Assembly: GCA_027482795.1 (NCBI GenBank)
Contig: JAIXVS010000130.1
Span: 1-12,374 of the forward strand
Length of the DNA stretch: 12,374 nucleotides
From: Rhodobacter sp.
GTDB taxonomy: Bacteria; Pseudomonadota; Alphaproteobacteria; Rhodobacterales; Rhodobacteraceae
Reading direction: 5' to 3'
The translations under genes and the position numbers were made by a program. The notes below the pieces were generated by a model that worked only from the letters and a program-made list of their open reading frames with translations, had not been told where the DNA came from and ran no database searches. Every line of letters starts with the position of its first letter. Within the stretch, counting starts at the first letter, position 1. Of this stretch, positions 1 to 7,352 are shown one piece after another.

Positions 1-194
1 ACCACCTCGCCCTGCGTGGCCCCCGCGCGCACAATTTCCGCGCGCCCGCGCCAGCCCAGCACAAACCCCAAAGCATCCAGCAAAATCGATTTGCCCGCCC
101 CCGTCTCGCCCGTCAGCACGTTCAGACCGCCAGAAAACTCCAGCGTCAACCGATCGATGATCAGCACATCGCGGATATCAAGAACGCGCAGCAT
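1..194 (-). CDS. recN: DNA repair protein RecN, N-terminal fragment
   Basis: This is the first 64 codons of a gene that runs off the left edge. The start is ATG at 194-192. The translation begins MLRVLDIRDVLIIDRLTLEF and carries a P-loop, GETGAGKS, at about residues 28-35, followed by ILLDALGFVLG. This is the N-terminal Walker A region of RecN, an SMC-like ATPase that acts in double-strand-break repair. In the family, a long coiled coil and the ABC signature/Walker B half follow; they are outside the window. The start lies 9 nt after the bamD stop, so the two are probably co-transcribed, and bamD-recN adjacency is common in alphaproteobacteria. Other SMC-like ATPases share the P-loop, but the IRDVLIID lead-in and the bamD neighbour favour RecN. 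Confidence 0.93.
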   Translation of the reverse strand, partial: MLRVLDIRDVLIIDRLTLEFSGGLNVLTGETGAGKSILLDALGFVLGWRGRAEIVRAGATQGEV

Positions 195-203
195 GACCCG
201 ACC

Positions 204-1058
204 CTATAACCATTCGCCCTTAATCATTTGACGGTAAATCGACGCCAGCCAGTTATTGCCCTTTGATTCGGGCGAAAGACCGTTATTTTTCAACAGGTTA
301 AAGCTGTCTTGGTAAAAGGGGCTAGATTGGTAATTGTGGCCCAAAATCGCCGCTGCGGTCTGCGCCTCGTCGTTCAGGCCCAAGGCAAGATACCCTTCGA
401 CAAGGCGGTGCAGCGCCTCGGGTGTGTGGGATGTGGTCTGAAAATCGGCCACCACAGTGCGGAAACGGTTGATCGAAGCCGCGTAATTCTTTCGCTTTAG
501 ATAATAGCGGCCAATTTCCATTTCTTTGGCGGCCAGATGGTCAAAGGCCAGATCAAATTTCAAAATCGCCGATTTGGTGTATTCGCTGTCGGGATACTGT
601 TCGATCACCACGCGCAGGGCTTGCAGTGCCTGATAGGTCAGGCCCTGATCGCGGCCCACTTCATCGATTTGGTCGTAATACGACAGGGCCAGCAAATATT
701 GCGCATAGGCGGCATCTTCTTCGCCGGGATAAAAATCCAAATAGCGCTGTGCAGCAATGCGCGCCTCTTCATACTTTTTGGTTTTGTGCAGGGTATAGGC
801 CTGCATAATCAACCCACGCTTGGCCCATTCGGTATAGGGATACAGGCGCTCGACCTCTGAAAAATACAGCAAAGAATCTTTAGGCTTGCCCGCACCTTCC
901 AGAATCAGCTCGCCGCGCGTGTAGATTTCCTCTGCGGTGTAGGTGTCCAGCGCGCGCTCTTGCGTGGGCGCGGCGCAGGCCCCCAGCGCAGCGACAAGCG
1001 CAAAAACCCCCATAAAACGAAGGTTGCGCACTGCTGTTCCGAAACGATTGATCGTCAT
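204..1058 (-). CDS. bamD: Outer membrane assembly lipoprotein BamD (ComL/YfiO)
   Basis: This 284-residue lipoprotein is part of the BAM complex, which folds beta-barrel proteins into the outer membrane. The N-terminus has basic residues, a hydrophobic stretch (about residues 15-27) and the lipobox LGAC, with Cys28 as the predicted lipidated residue. The following residues are Ala-Ala, with no Asp at +2, which fits outer-membrane sorting. The mature part is rich in TPR-like helix pairs, for example the ALRVVIEQYPDSEYTKSA and AASINRFRTVVADF segments, as expected for the five TPRs of BamD. The length is usual for alphaproteobacterial members. The 134-nt gap to lpxC upstream shows no clear terminator, and I could not find a convincing promoter in it. 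GGGG-type Shine-Dalgarno bases sit just before the ATG. RecN follows after 9 nt. Confidence 0.95.
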   Translation of the reverse strand: MTINRFGTAVRNLRFMGVFALVAALGACAAPTQERALDTYTAEEIYTRGELILEGAGKPKDSLLYFSEVERLYPYTEWAKRGLIMQAYTLHKTKKYEEARIAAQRYLDFYPGEEDAAYAQYLLALSYYDQIDEVGRDQGLTYQALQALRVVIEQYPDSEYTKSAILKFDLAFDHLAAKEMEIGRYYLKRKNYAASINRFRTVVADFQTTSHTPEALHRLVEGYLALGLNDEAQTAAAILGHNYQSSPFYQDSFNLLKNNGLSPESKGNNWLASIYRQMIKGEWL

Positions 1059-1192
1059 ACCCCAAGCCCCATTATGCGCAACCCGCCAAAACCAAAGGCG
1101 CGGGACGCGTCATCTGCCCCTAGCTAACACATAAAATTGCAGTGCGCAAAACGGCTTTGTCATGCAAATGGGCACAAAAGCGCGCAAAGTGG

Positions 1193-2128
1193 TTATTGGG
1201 CGGCAACCGCGCGCGGAATATCGCCAAGGTGCACACCAACGCCAGGCAATTTGCCGAAAATTTGCTGCTCAACCTCGGCCCATTCCCACGCCGATGGGTC
1301 GGCAAACAGCGCGCGCAACAGGGCGTTGGTCATGGCATGGCCCGCACGATAGCCTGTGTAGCGGCCCAAAATCGGCGCGCCCGCCAGCGCCAAATCGCCC
1401 AAAGCATCCAGCATTTTGTGACGCACAGGTTCGTTATCGTGGCGCAAACCGCCAGGCGACAGCACACGGTCGCCATCAAAGACCACCGCGTTTTCCAGCG
1501 TGCCGCCCAGCGCAAGCCCGCGCGCGCGCATGGCGATCACATCCGAGTTGCGGCAAAAGGTGCGGCTGTCGGACAGTTCGCGCACAAAGGTGCCATTGGC
1601 CATATTCAGCGCCAACGCTTGGCGACCAATGGCCGCATCTGCAAAATCAATTTCAAAGTCGATTTCCAGCATATCGGCAGGCGAAAGGCGCACAAACGCA
1701 TCGCCTTCGCGCAGTTCAATTGGTTTTTTCACCACAATTGCGCGCAGGGGCGCAACCTGCTGGGTAATCCCAGCCTCTAGAATAGCCGCCACAAATGGCG
1801 CGGCCGAGCCGTCCAAAATGGGCACTTCAGGCCCGTCAATTTCGATGATGGCGTTTTGTATGGCGCAGCCCGCCAGCGCCGCCATGACATGTTCGATGGT
1901 CGAAACGGAAACCCCGTCCCCATTGGCAACCAAGGTGCACAGGCGCGATGGGACAACGCTATCCCACGTCGCAGGAACGATTTGATCGGCCCCCATCACA
2001 TCAGTGCGGATAAACTGAATTCCCGCATTTGCCGCAGCGGGCAGCAAGGCCATACGCACAGGCGCGCCCGAATGCAGGCCAAAGCCCGTAAATTCGATCG
2101 ACTGTGCCAATGTTTGCTGCCGTGCCAT
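1193..2128 (-). CDS. lpxC: UDP-3-O-acyl-N-acetylglucosamine deacetylase LpxC
   Basis: LpxC is the cytoplasmic zinc enzyme that performs the committed deacetylation step of lipid A synthesis. The protein is 311 residues, close to the usual length. Visible family motifs are STIEHVMAALAG (Glu79 catalytic base, His80 zinc ligand, about residues 76-87), EVPILDGSAAPFV (101-113), VRHKMLDALGDL (His237 and Asp241, zinc ligands) and YRAGHAMTN (His264, catalytic). Residue roles are assigned by analogy with E. coli LpxC. The start ATG is preceded by a modest AGG at suitable spacing. The gene is downstream of ftsZ but separated from it by a terminator, so it should have its own promoter in the 2129-2250 interval. 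Coordinating lipid A with division and BAM genes is a common arrangement in this group. Confidence 0.97.
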   Translation of the reverse strand: MARQQTLAQSIEFTGFGLHSGAPVRMALLPAAANAGIQFIRTDVMGADQIVPATWDSVVPSRLCTLVANGDGVSVSTIEHVMAALAGCAIQNAIIEIDGPEVPILDGSAAPFVAAILEAGITQQVAPLRAIVVKKPIELREGDAFVRLSPADMLEIDFEIDFADAAIGRQALALNMANGTFVRELSDSRTFCRNSDVIAMRARGLALGGTLENAVVFDGDRVLSPGGLRHDNEPVRHKMLDALGDLALAGAPILGRYTGYRAGHAMTNALLRALFADPSAWEWAEVEQQIFGKLPGVGVHLGDIPRAVAAQ

Positions 2129-2183
2129 AAACGCCTAAATCCCCGATTGCGATTCGCCGCCGCAGTGCAGCAATCACGAGTTA

Positions 2184-2212
2184 GGTTTAGCCGCAGGCGG
2201 GGTTCATCACAA
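2184..2212 (-). promoter_or_regulatory. Weak candidate promoter for lpxC
   Basis: On the minus strand TTGTGA (2207-2212) is followed after 17 nt by TAAACC (2184-2189), about 55 nt before the lpxC ATG. The matches to TTGACA and TATAAT are 4/6 and 3/6, so this is only a candidate. A promoter is needed here because the ftsZ terminator lies upstream. The -35 hexamer is one half of a palindrome described separately. Confidence 0.3.
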
Positions 2213-2226
2213 TTCACAGATTGTGA
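2207..2226. promoter_or_regulatory. Palindromic operator-like site upstream of lpxC
   Basis: There is a perfect 7-bp inverted repeat, TCACAAT (2207-2213) and ATTGTGA (2220-2226), separated by 6 nt. The 20-bp, two-fold symmetric layout is typical of a dimeric helix-turn-helix regulator. It overlaps the candidate -35 of lpxC, which would suit repression. The arms are in the opposite orientation to a CRP site (TGTGA-N6-TCACA), so I do not assign it to CRP. The regulator is unknown. Confidence 0.4.
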
Positions 2227-2250
2227 CCAAATGTAACACGGGGCCTCAGC

Positions 2251-2281
2251 AAAAAGCCCCCACCAAAGGGTGAGGGCTTTT
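2251..2281 (-). terminator. Rho-independent terminator of ftsZ
   Basis: Read on the minus strand, the stem pairs AAAAGCCCTCACC with GGTGGGGGCTTTT around a 3-5 nt loop, with one internal mismatch, and ends in a run of five T. It begins about 20 nt after the ftsZ stop. This closes the dcw transcript and separates it from lpxC. The stem is flanked by A/T runs on both sides, so it could work in either direction, but no plus-strand gene approaches it. Confidence 0.85.
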
Positions 2282-2300
2282 ACCGTTATATCTGAATGGG

Positions 2301-3917
2301 TTAGTTTGCTTGTCTGCGCAAGAAGGCTGGGATCTCAATCTTCTCATGGTCAGAAGATAGGTCCTGCTCATCATCATACCCTTGCGGCACCGAAGGGCGG
2401 GGGCGCGGTGCGGGGGCGCGTTCGTTGCCTTCGCTGCCGCCAGACATGCGGCCAATCAAATTGCCAATGCCAAAGCGGGGCTTTTCTGCGGGTTTTTCAA
2501 AGCTAGGGCGCGGCGCGGCTGGCGTGGGGCGCGCCATTGGGGAAGACTGACCGCCCAAGCTGGGGCGCGGGGCCGCTGCGGCGCTGGGGGATTTGGACAC
2601 AGCTGCCTGCAAACGCGCCAATGCTTCGGGCGAGGGCGAGCCTGGCTTGCGCGCTGTGGGGGCCACGAAGTTGTGGCTGTCATCCTCTTCATAGATTTGC
2701 GCGGTGGGCGCAGGGGGCGCATAGCGTTCGCTTGCCTTTGGCATGGGCGGCAGATCGTCGTTCAGCATATCTTCAGGCTCGCGCCGTGGGGGGGCGTAGC
2801 TTGGCTTAAACACGGGCGACGCTGCCGCGCTGGCGGCAAAAAGATCTTCGGCAGGGGCGGGCGCGGGGGCTGGTGCGGGCGCAGGGGCTGCGGGGCGCAG
2901 CGGCTCGGCCATTCCGCGGCGCGGTGCGGGTGCATCCATACGGCCTTGCTGCACATCAATGCCCGTGGCCACCACAGACACGCGCATAACGCCTGCCATG
3001 CTGGGGTCCAGCGTGCTGCCGATGATGATATTGGCGTTCTCGTCCACCTTTTCGCGGATCAGGTTGGCCGCCTCGTCCAATTCGAACAAGGTCAGGTCAG
3101 GCCCGCCCGTGACATTAATCAACACGCCCTTTGCGCCATGCAGCGAAATTTCATCCAGCAGCGGGTTGGCAATGGCCTTTTCAGCGGCTTGGCGCGCGCG
3201 GTCATCGCCCGATGCTTCGCCCGTGCCCATCATCGCCTTGCCCATCTCGTCCATCACAGCGCGCACATCGGCAAAGTCTAGATTAATCAGGCCAGGGCGC
3301 ACCATCAGATCAGTCACACCTTTAACGCCCTGATACAAAACGTCATCCGCCATGCCGAAAGCTTCGGTAAAGGTGGTGCGTTCGTTGGCCAAACGGAACA
3401 GGTTTTGGTTGGGAATGATGATCAGCGTATCAACAACCTTTTGCAGGGCGGCGATGCCCTCTTCGGCCTGTTTCATCCGCTTATTGCCTTCAAACTGGAA
3501 GGGTTTGGTCACAACCCCCACAGTCAGAATGCCCATTTCGCGCGCGGCCGCTGCGATGATGGGGGCCGCGCCCGTTCCCGTGCCGCCCCCCATCCCCGCA
3601 GTGATAAAGCACATATGTGCACCTGCCAATTGATGAACGATTTCTTCGATCGTTTCTTCTGCTGCTGCTGCGCCAACCGAAGGGCGCGCGCCTGCGCCCA
3701 GCCCTTCGGTCACTTTGGCACCCATTTGAATTTTCATCGGGGCGCGAGAGTTTTGAAGGGCCTGCGCGTCGGTGTTCGCAACCACGAACTCGACCCCTTC
3801 TAGCTGCTGCTCGATCATATTGTTGACGGCATTTCCACCCGCGCCACCCACGCCAAACACCGTGATGCGCGGCTTTAGATCGGCCCGTTCAGGAGTATGG
3901 ATAAGGTTTAGCGCCAT
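2301..3917 (-). CDS. ftsZ: Cell division protein FtsZ (tubulin-like GTPase)
   Basis: FtsZ polymerises with GTP into the Z ring that scaffolds the divisome. The GTPase core covers about residues 15-322. It contains VFGVGGAGGNAVNNMI (20-35), the tubulin signature GGGTGTG (110-116) and the T7 loop GLINLDFADV (about 209-218), with the acidic residues that trigger GTP hydrolysis in the next subunit. A long, low-complexity, Ala/Pro-rich linker spans about 323-525. The conserved C-terminal peptide EKIEIPAFLRRQAN follows and would bind FtsA and other partners. At 538 residues it is much longer than E. coli FtsZ (383) because of the linker, which is normal in alphaproteobacteria. There is no strong Shine-Dalgarno sequence before the ATG. 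A separate promoter lies in the 218-nt gap after ftsA, and a terminator follows the stop. Confidence 0.98.
   Translation of the reverse strand: MALNLIHTPERADLKPRITVFGVGGAGGNAVNNMIEQQLEGVEFVVANTDAQALQNSRAPMKIQMGAKVTEGLGAGARPSVGAAAAEETIEEIVHQLAGAHMCFITAGMGGGTGTGAAPIIAAAAREMGILTVGVVTKPFQFEGNKRMKQAEEGIAALQKVVDTLIIIPNQNLFRLANERTTFTEAFGMADDVLYQGVKGVTDLMVRPGLINLDFADVRAVMDEMGKAMMGTGEASGDDRARQAAEKAIANPLLDEISLHGAKGVLINVTGGPDLTLFELDEAANLIREKVDENANIIIGSTLDPSMAGVMRVSVVATGIDVQQGRMDAPAPRRGMAEPLRPAAPAPAPAPAPAPAEDLFAASAAASPVFKPSYAPPRREPEDMLNDDLPPMPKASERYAPPAPTAQIYEEDDSHNFVAPTARKPGSPSPEALARLQAAVSKSPSAAAAPRPSLGGQSSPMARPTPAAPRPSFEKPAEKPRFGIGNLIGRMSGGSEGNERAPAPRPRPSVPQGYDDEQDLSSDHEKIEIPAFLRRQAN
2850..2894 (-). 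repeat. Ala-Pro dipeptide repeat in the FtsZ linker
   Basis: Residues about 342-356 of FtsZ are PAAPAPAPAPAPAPA, encoded by a six-base-period GC-rich tract. It lies at the start of the disordered linker. Such tracts can gain or lose units by slippage, so its length may vary between strains. The codons are mixed rather than perfectly repeated, which should limit slippage. Confidence 0.7.
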
Positions 3918-4024
3918 GGTTTTGCCCGTTCTTTTTGGAAAAGGTTGCCCCGTTCCTTGGTTACTTCGTTGTCTTTTCGCCTTTTCCGTATCTTTTACTT
4001 GACACGGTTTTTGATCTTACCCCC

Positions 4025-4042
4025 GATTCTATCCACAGATTC
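4025..4042. promoter_or_regulatory. DnaA-box-like site and two GANTC sites in the ftsZ promoter
   Basis: The plus strand has CTATCCACA at 4029-4037, one mismatch from the DnaA box TTATCCACA. A GATTC lies on each side, at 4025-4029 and 4038-4042. GANTC is the target of the cell-cycle methyltransferase CcrM of alphaproteobacteria. All three sites fall between or on the hexamers of the ftsZ promoter candidate. In Caulobacter both DnaA and CcrM methylation are reported to influence ftsZ transcription. That they do so here is inference. Confidence 0.5.
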
Positions 4043-4054
4043 GGGCCACGTCAC
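4026..4054 (-). promoter_or_regulatory. Candidate sigma70-type promoter for ftsZ
   Basis: On the minus strand GTGACG (4049-4054, 4/6 to TTGACA) is followed after exactly 17 nt by TAGAAT (4026-4031, 5/6 to TATAAT). It lies in the only sizeable gap of the ftsQAZ part and would give a leader of about 100 nt before the ftsZ ATG. An ftsZ-specific promoter is expected because FtsZ is needed at far higher levels than FtsQ or FtsA. Confidence 0.55.
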
Positions 4055-4072
4055 GCGAAAAATGTGGTAAAA

Positions 4073-4137
4073 GACACAATCTAGTGCAGAATTTTGTCCT
4101 TTTCATACATTTAGGCGTGTAACCTGCCTATTGTGTC
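4073..4137. repeat. 8-bp inverted repeat at the end of ftsA
   Basis: GACACAAT (4073-4080) and ATTGTGTC (4130-4137) are perfect inverted copies 49 nt apart. The right copy overlaps the ftsA stop codon and the left copy lies about 20 bp upstream of the ftsZ -35 candidate. It could be a pair of regulator half-sites or a weak RNA stem. Eight bases at this distance may also be chance. Confidence 0.3.
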
Positions 4138-5470
4138 ACCAATTATCGCGCAGCCAACGCACCGCGCGGCGCAAACTGCGCGCGGGATAAGGCGCTTGCA
4201 GGGCTTCGAAATCCCACCACTCGTCTTGGGGGTTGGCCGCAAACAGGCATAGCCCCACGGCGCTGGAAAAGGCAGGGCCAGTTGCGGCCTGCGGCAGGCC
4301 TTGTACGCGCAGCGGGCGGCCCATGCGCACGCGCTGGCCCAAAATGCGGGCGGCCAAATCGTCAAGGCCTGGAATTTGGCTGCTGCCCCCTGTGAGCACG
4401 ATCTGGCGCGACGGCAGGCTGTCAAAACCCGCCGCATCAAGGCAGGCGCGGGTTTCTTCCAAAATTTCTTCCACGCGCGGGCGCATGATGCCAATCAATT
4501 CGGTGCGGGAAATCTGGCGCATATCATGTTCATAATCGCCGCTATCCCCGCCCATATCGATCATCTCGCGGTCGTCCATCGAAGTGGCCAAAACGCCGCC
4601 ATGTTTGGTTTTCATCCGCTCGGCCACGGCCATTGGCACGCTAAGGCCCTTTGAAATATCAGATGTGATATGATCGCCGCCCATGCGCACGCTATCGGCA
4701 AAAATCATATGCTTTTTCATGAAAATCGAAACGCTGGTCGCCCCGCCCCCCATATCGATGCAGGCGGCGCCCAGTTCTTGCTCATCCTCTACAAGGCTGG
4801 CCACCCCAGAAACATAGGCGGACGAGGCGATGCCCGCCACTTCCAAATCGCAGCGCCCCACGCAGTACAGCACATTGCGCACCACGTCCGCGTCAATTGA
4901 CAAAAGATGCATATCGCAGGCCAGAACGCCGCCCGCCTGCCCGCGCGGGTCGGCCAGACCCGAACGATGATCCAGCGCAAAGTTCACAGGCTGGGCGTGC
5001 AGCACCTCGCGCCCATCCCCCAAATGGGGCACATCACAGGCGGCCAACACGCGCGCGACATCCTGTTCCGAAACCTCGCCGCCTTGCATTTCAATTTGCC
5101 CCGCCAGCCCATAGCTGCGCGGCTCGCCCCCCGAAAAGGTGACAATAGCGTGACCTACATGCACATTGGCCATTTTCTGCGCGGCCTGTACAGCCGTACG
5201 AATGGCGCGTTCAGTTTCTGACATCATCGAGATTTCGCCAAAGCGCACGCCGCGCGATCGGGTGGTAGACGCCCCAATCACCTTGAAATTGCTTTGCCCC
5301 GCCATAGGCCCCACGCCATCAATGCCGCGGGCGCGCGCGCTTTCATCAAACTTTAGGAACAGGCAGGCAATTTTGGTTGTGCCTATATCCAAAATGGCAA
5401 TCACGCCGCGCTGAAGGGCGGCTTTGCGCAAATCGCGCATGGCGCGCTGCGAGTGATACAAATCGCTCAT
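4136..5470 (-). CDS. ftsA: Cell division protein FtsA (actin-like membrane anchor of FtsZ)
   Basis: FtsA is an actin-fold ATPase that tethers FtsZ filaments to the membrane and recruits later divisome proteins. In the 444 residues one sees the phosphate-1 motif ILDIGTTKIACL (26-37), the 1C/SHS2 insertion region (about 100-195), the phosphate-2 motif CIDMGGGATSVSIF (237-250) and the adenosine motif VLTGGSSQIPGL (358-369). The protein ends in a basic amphipathic helix, RSLRRAVRWLRDNW (431-444), the membrane-targeting sequence. The start ATG overlaps the ftsQ stop as ATGA and has a GGAGAG Shine-Dalgarno sequence at good spacing, which supports translational coupling. A second Met at residue 11 is possible but less supported. 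A 218-nt gap with a promoter separates it from ftsZ. Confidence 0.97.
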   Translation of the reverse strand: MSDLYHSQRAMRDLRKAALQRGVIAILDIGTTKIACLFLKFDESARARGIDGVGPMAGQSNFKVIGASTTRSRGVRFGEISMMSETERAIRTAVQAAQKMANVHVGHAIVTFSGGEPRSYGLAGQIEMQGGEVSEQDVARVLAACDVPHLGDGREVLHAQPVNFALDHRSGLADPRGQAGGVLACDMHLLSIDADVVRNVLYCVGRCDLEVAGIASSAYVSGVASLVEDEQELGAACIDMGGGATSVSIFMKKHMIFADSVRMGGDHITSDISKGLSVPMAVAERMKTKHGGVLATSMDDREMIDMGGDSGDYEHDMRQISRTELIGIMRPRVEEILEETRACLDAAGFDSLPSRQIVLTGGSSQIPGLDDLAARILGQRVRMGRPLRVQGLPQAATGPAFSSAVGLCLFAANPQDEWWDFEALQAPYPARSLRRAVRWLRDNW

Positions 5471-6381
5471 AGGGAACTCTCCACTGGTTTGATAAGACCA
5501 AGGCTTTCTTGGCGTTTGGTCATGGCATAGGGGGCAAGGCGCAATACAGGGCGGGGGCCATAGCGCAGGTCTATGGCAGAAATATCGCGGTCAAACAGGC
5601 GTTCAGCCTGATCCAGCGCCAAAGCGCGGTCCAGCGCGGCAATGGGGTTTTCGGCGGGCAGCATCAGGCGCTGGCCATAATCCAATACAATATCCCAGCG
5701 GCGCTGACCCATGCGCACCAACCCTTGGATGCGGTGCGAAATGGGGCCAGCCGTGGCCAGAATGTCCAGCGCTTCGCCAGCGGCCTCATCCGCGCCCTGC
5801 CCTGCAATCAGGGGCAAATCGGCGCGGTCGCTGCGGGTATGCAGGGCGGCGACAGGGTGGCCATCGCTGTCCACCAAGATCAGGTTTTCACCCTTGCGCC
5901 AGACCAGCGCGGGAACCCGTTCGGTGATCAGCACGCGCAAAACACCACCAGACCTAATTTGCACCTGCGCCTCGGCCACAGCGGGCAGGCTTTGGGCAAC
6001 CTCGCGCAGGGCGGCCAAATCCAAATCAAAGGACGACATGGGCAATGTCACCTTTAACTTGCCGCGCACCGCATCGGCCAAATCGGGGGACGCGCCCTCG
6101 ATCGACAGGGTTGTCATCATAAACTCTTGCCGATTTTGCACGGCGTTTTGCATGGCGGCCACATGCGCCTTGATCGCGCCCGCGCGCGCAGGGTCTGACC
6201 AGACAAGGCCCGCTATGCCCGCCAGCATGGCAAAGGGCAGCAAAACGCGAAAGCTGAAACGCCAAAATGGCCGCAGCCACAGGCGCTGCCAGCGATACTG
6301 AAGCCGCGACGGGGCAGGATCACGGCGCAGCGCGGGCGCGGCAGGGCGAATATGGCGCGGGCGGCGGATCACCGATTGCAT
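5467..6381 (-). CDS. ftsQ: Cell division protein FtsQ
   Basis: FtsQ is a bitopic inner-membrane protein that links the cytoplasmic Z-ring assembly to FtsB/FtsL and the septal synthases. From the ATG at 6381 it has 304 residues. There is an Arg-rich cytoplasmic tail (1-42) and one membrane segment at about 43-61 (LLPFAMLAGIAGLVW). A POTRA domain follows at about 86-157 (MTTLSIEGASPDLADAV to VLRVLITERVPALVW), then the beta domain with VDSDGHPVAALH. A longer form starting with TTG at 6402 is open, but the ATG has AAAGGA six bases upstream, so I prefer it. It overlaps the ddl end by 13 bp and ftsA by 4 bp, suggesting tight operon coupling. The 38 residues after the start are unusually basic, which fits the positive-inside rule. 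Confidence 0.93.
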   Translation of the reverse strand: MQSVIRRPRHIRPAAPALRRDPAPSRLQYRWQRLWLRPFWRFSFRVLLPFAMLAGIAGLVWSDPARAGAIKAHVAAMQNAVQNRQEFMMTTLSIEGASPDLADAVRGKLKVTLPMSSFDLDLAALREVAQSLPAVAEAQVQIRSGGVLRVLITERVPALVWRKGENLILVDSDGHPVAALHTRSDRADLPLIAGQGADEAAGEALDILATAGPISHRIQGLVRMGQRRWDIVLDYGQRLMLPAENPIAALDRALALDQAERLFDRDISAIDLRYGPRPVLRLAPYAMTKRQESLGLIKPVESSL

Positions 6382-7289
6382 GATGCATCCTTTACCAGCC
6401 AATCGACGAGTTGCGGAAAGCTGATGCCAACATGCGCCGCCTGTTCAGGCGCAAGCGAGGTGGGCGTCATGCCAGGCTGCGTATTCACCTCTAGCAAGAT
6501 CAGGCCAGCCAGCCCCCGCGCCTCGTCCCAGCGAAAATCGCTGCGCGACAACCCGCGGCACCCCAGCGCATCATGCGCGCGCAGGGCGTAATCTAGGCAA
6601 GCGGCGGTGATTTCGGGCGGCAGGTCTGCGGGCAAAACATGCCGCGACCCGCCCGTTTTATATTTGCTGTCATAATCATACCAGCCTGTCGTGATGATAT
6701 CAGTCACGCATAGCGCGCGATCCCCCATCACCGCCACGGTCAATTCCCGCCCCGCCACATAGCTTTCCACCATAACCGTTTCGGGCATGGTCTGCGCCAG
6801 CCGTGGCGCATTGCTGCCAGGGCGCACGATATAAACCCCAACAGACGAGCCTTCGTTATTGGGCTTGACCACATAAGGCGGCGGCAGGATATGCCCTGCT
6901 TCCACCGCCTCACGCGCCGCCAAAACCGATTGCGCGACGGGCAAGCCTGCGCGGGCGAACACTTCCTTCGCGCGGGCCTTGTCCATGGCTAGGGCCGAGG
7001 CCAAAATCCCCGAATGCGTATAAGGAATGCGCAGCCATTCCAAAATGCCCTGCACTGCGCCATCTTCACCCCAACGGCCATGCAGGGCGTTAAAGGCCAC
7101 ATCGGGGTTAATCTCGCGCAAGCGGCTGGCCAGATCGGGGCCGCAATCGACCTCGACCGTATCATATCCCGCCTGCCGCAACGCAGTGGCGCATTCGCGC
7201 CCAGACGATAGGGAAACCTCCCGCTCTGCCGAGGGGCCGCCCATCAATACTGCAATTGTGGAGGCTGCCTTTGGGGGGCCACCTGCCAT
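6369..7289 (-). CDS. ddl: D-alanine--D-alanine ligase
   Basis: This ATP-grasp enzyme joins two D-Ala to make the dipeptide added by MurF to the peptidoglycan precursor. It has 306 residues, as in E. coli DdlB. Motifs seen are VLMGGPSAEREVSLSSG (Glu22 in the D-Ala site), LHGRWGEDGAVQG (69-81), VKPNNEGSSVGV (141-152, the serine loop), WYDYDSKYKT (203-212), DFRWD (Asp251) and LLEVNTQPGMTP (Glu267 and Asn269, metal ligands). The Tyr in the omega-loop YDYDSKY type fits D-Ala rather than D-lactate as second substrate, so vancomycin-type depsipeptide ligase activity is not suggested. It sits 63 nt after murB and overlaps ftsQ, the standard dcw order. Confidence 0.97.
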   Translation of the reverse strand: MAGGPPKAASTIAVLMGGPSAEREVSLSSGRECATALRQAGYDTVEVDCGPDLASRLREINPDVAFNALHGRWGEDGAVQGILEWLRIPYTHSGILASALAMDKARAKEVFARAGLPVAQSVLAAREAVEAGHILPPPYVVKPNNEGSSVGVYIVRPGSNAPRLAQTMPETVMVESYVAGRELTVAVMGDRALCVTDIITTGWYDYDSKYKTGGSRHVLPADLPPEITAACLDYALRAHDALGCRGLSRSDFRWDEARGLAGLILLEVNTQPGMTPTSLAPEQAAHVGISFPQLVDWLVKDASCNR

Positions 7290-7352
7290 AGTTCTGCTGC
7301 CTCATCCGCACCTTAGGGCGCGTGATTATTGTTTTTGTGCGGCCAGATTCGA

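Noticed and set aside
1059..1192. Possible promoter or terminator between lpxC and bamD
   Set aside because: TTGCGC and TTGCAT hexamers occur on the minus strand, but no -10 at proper spacing, and no stable stem was found.
2382..3281. Plus-strand open frame of 299 codons opposite ftsZ
   Set aside because: It lies over the low-complexity FtsZ linker and core, has a biased composition and no recognisable motif.
3999..4004. TTGACA on the plus strand in the ftsA-ftsZ gap
   Set aside because: No acceptable -10 follows at 16-19 nt, and it would read only antisense into ftsA.
6382..6402. Longer FtsQ from a TTG start
   Set aside because: The ATG at 6381 has a well-spaced AAAGGA, and the TTG form would deepen the overlap with ddl.
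7306..7342. CCGCAC...GTGCGG hairpin in the murB-ddl gap
   Set aside because: Only six pairs around a 25-nt loop and no T run; likely chance.
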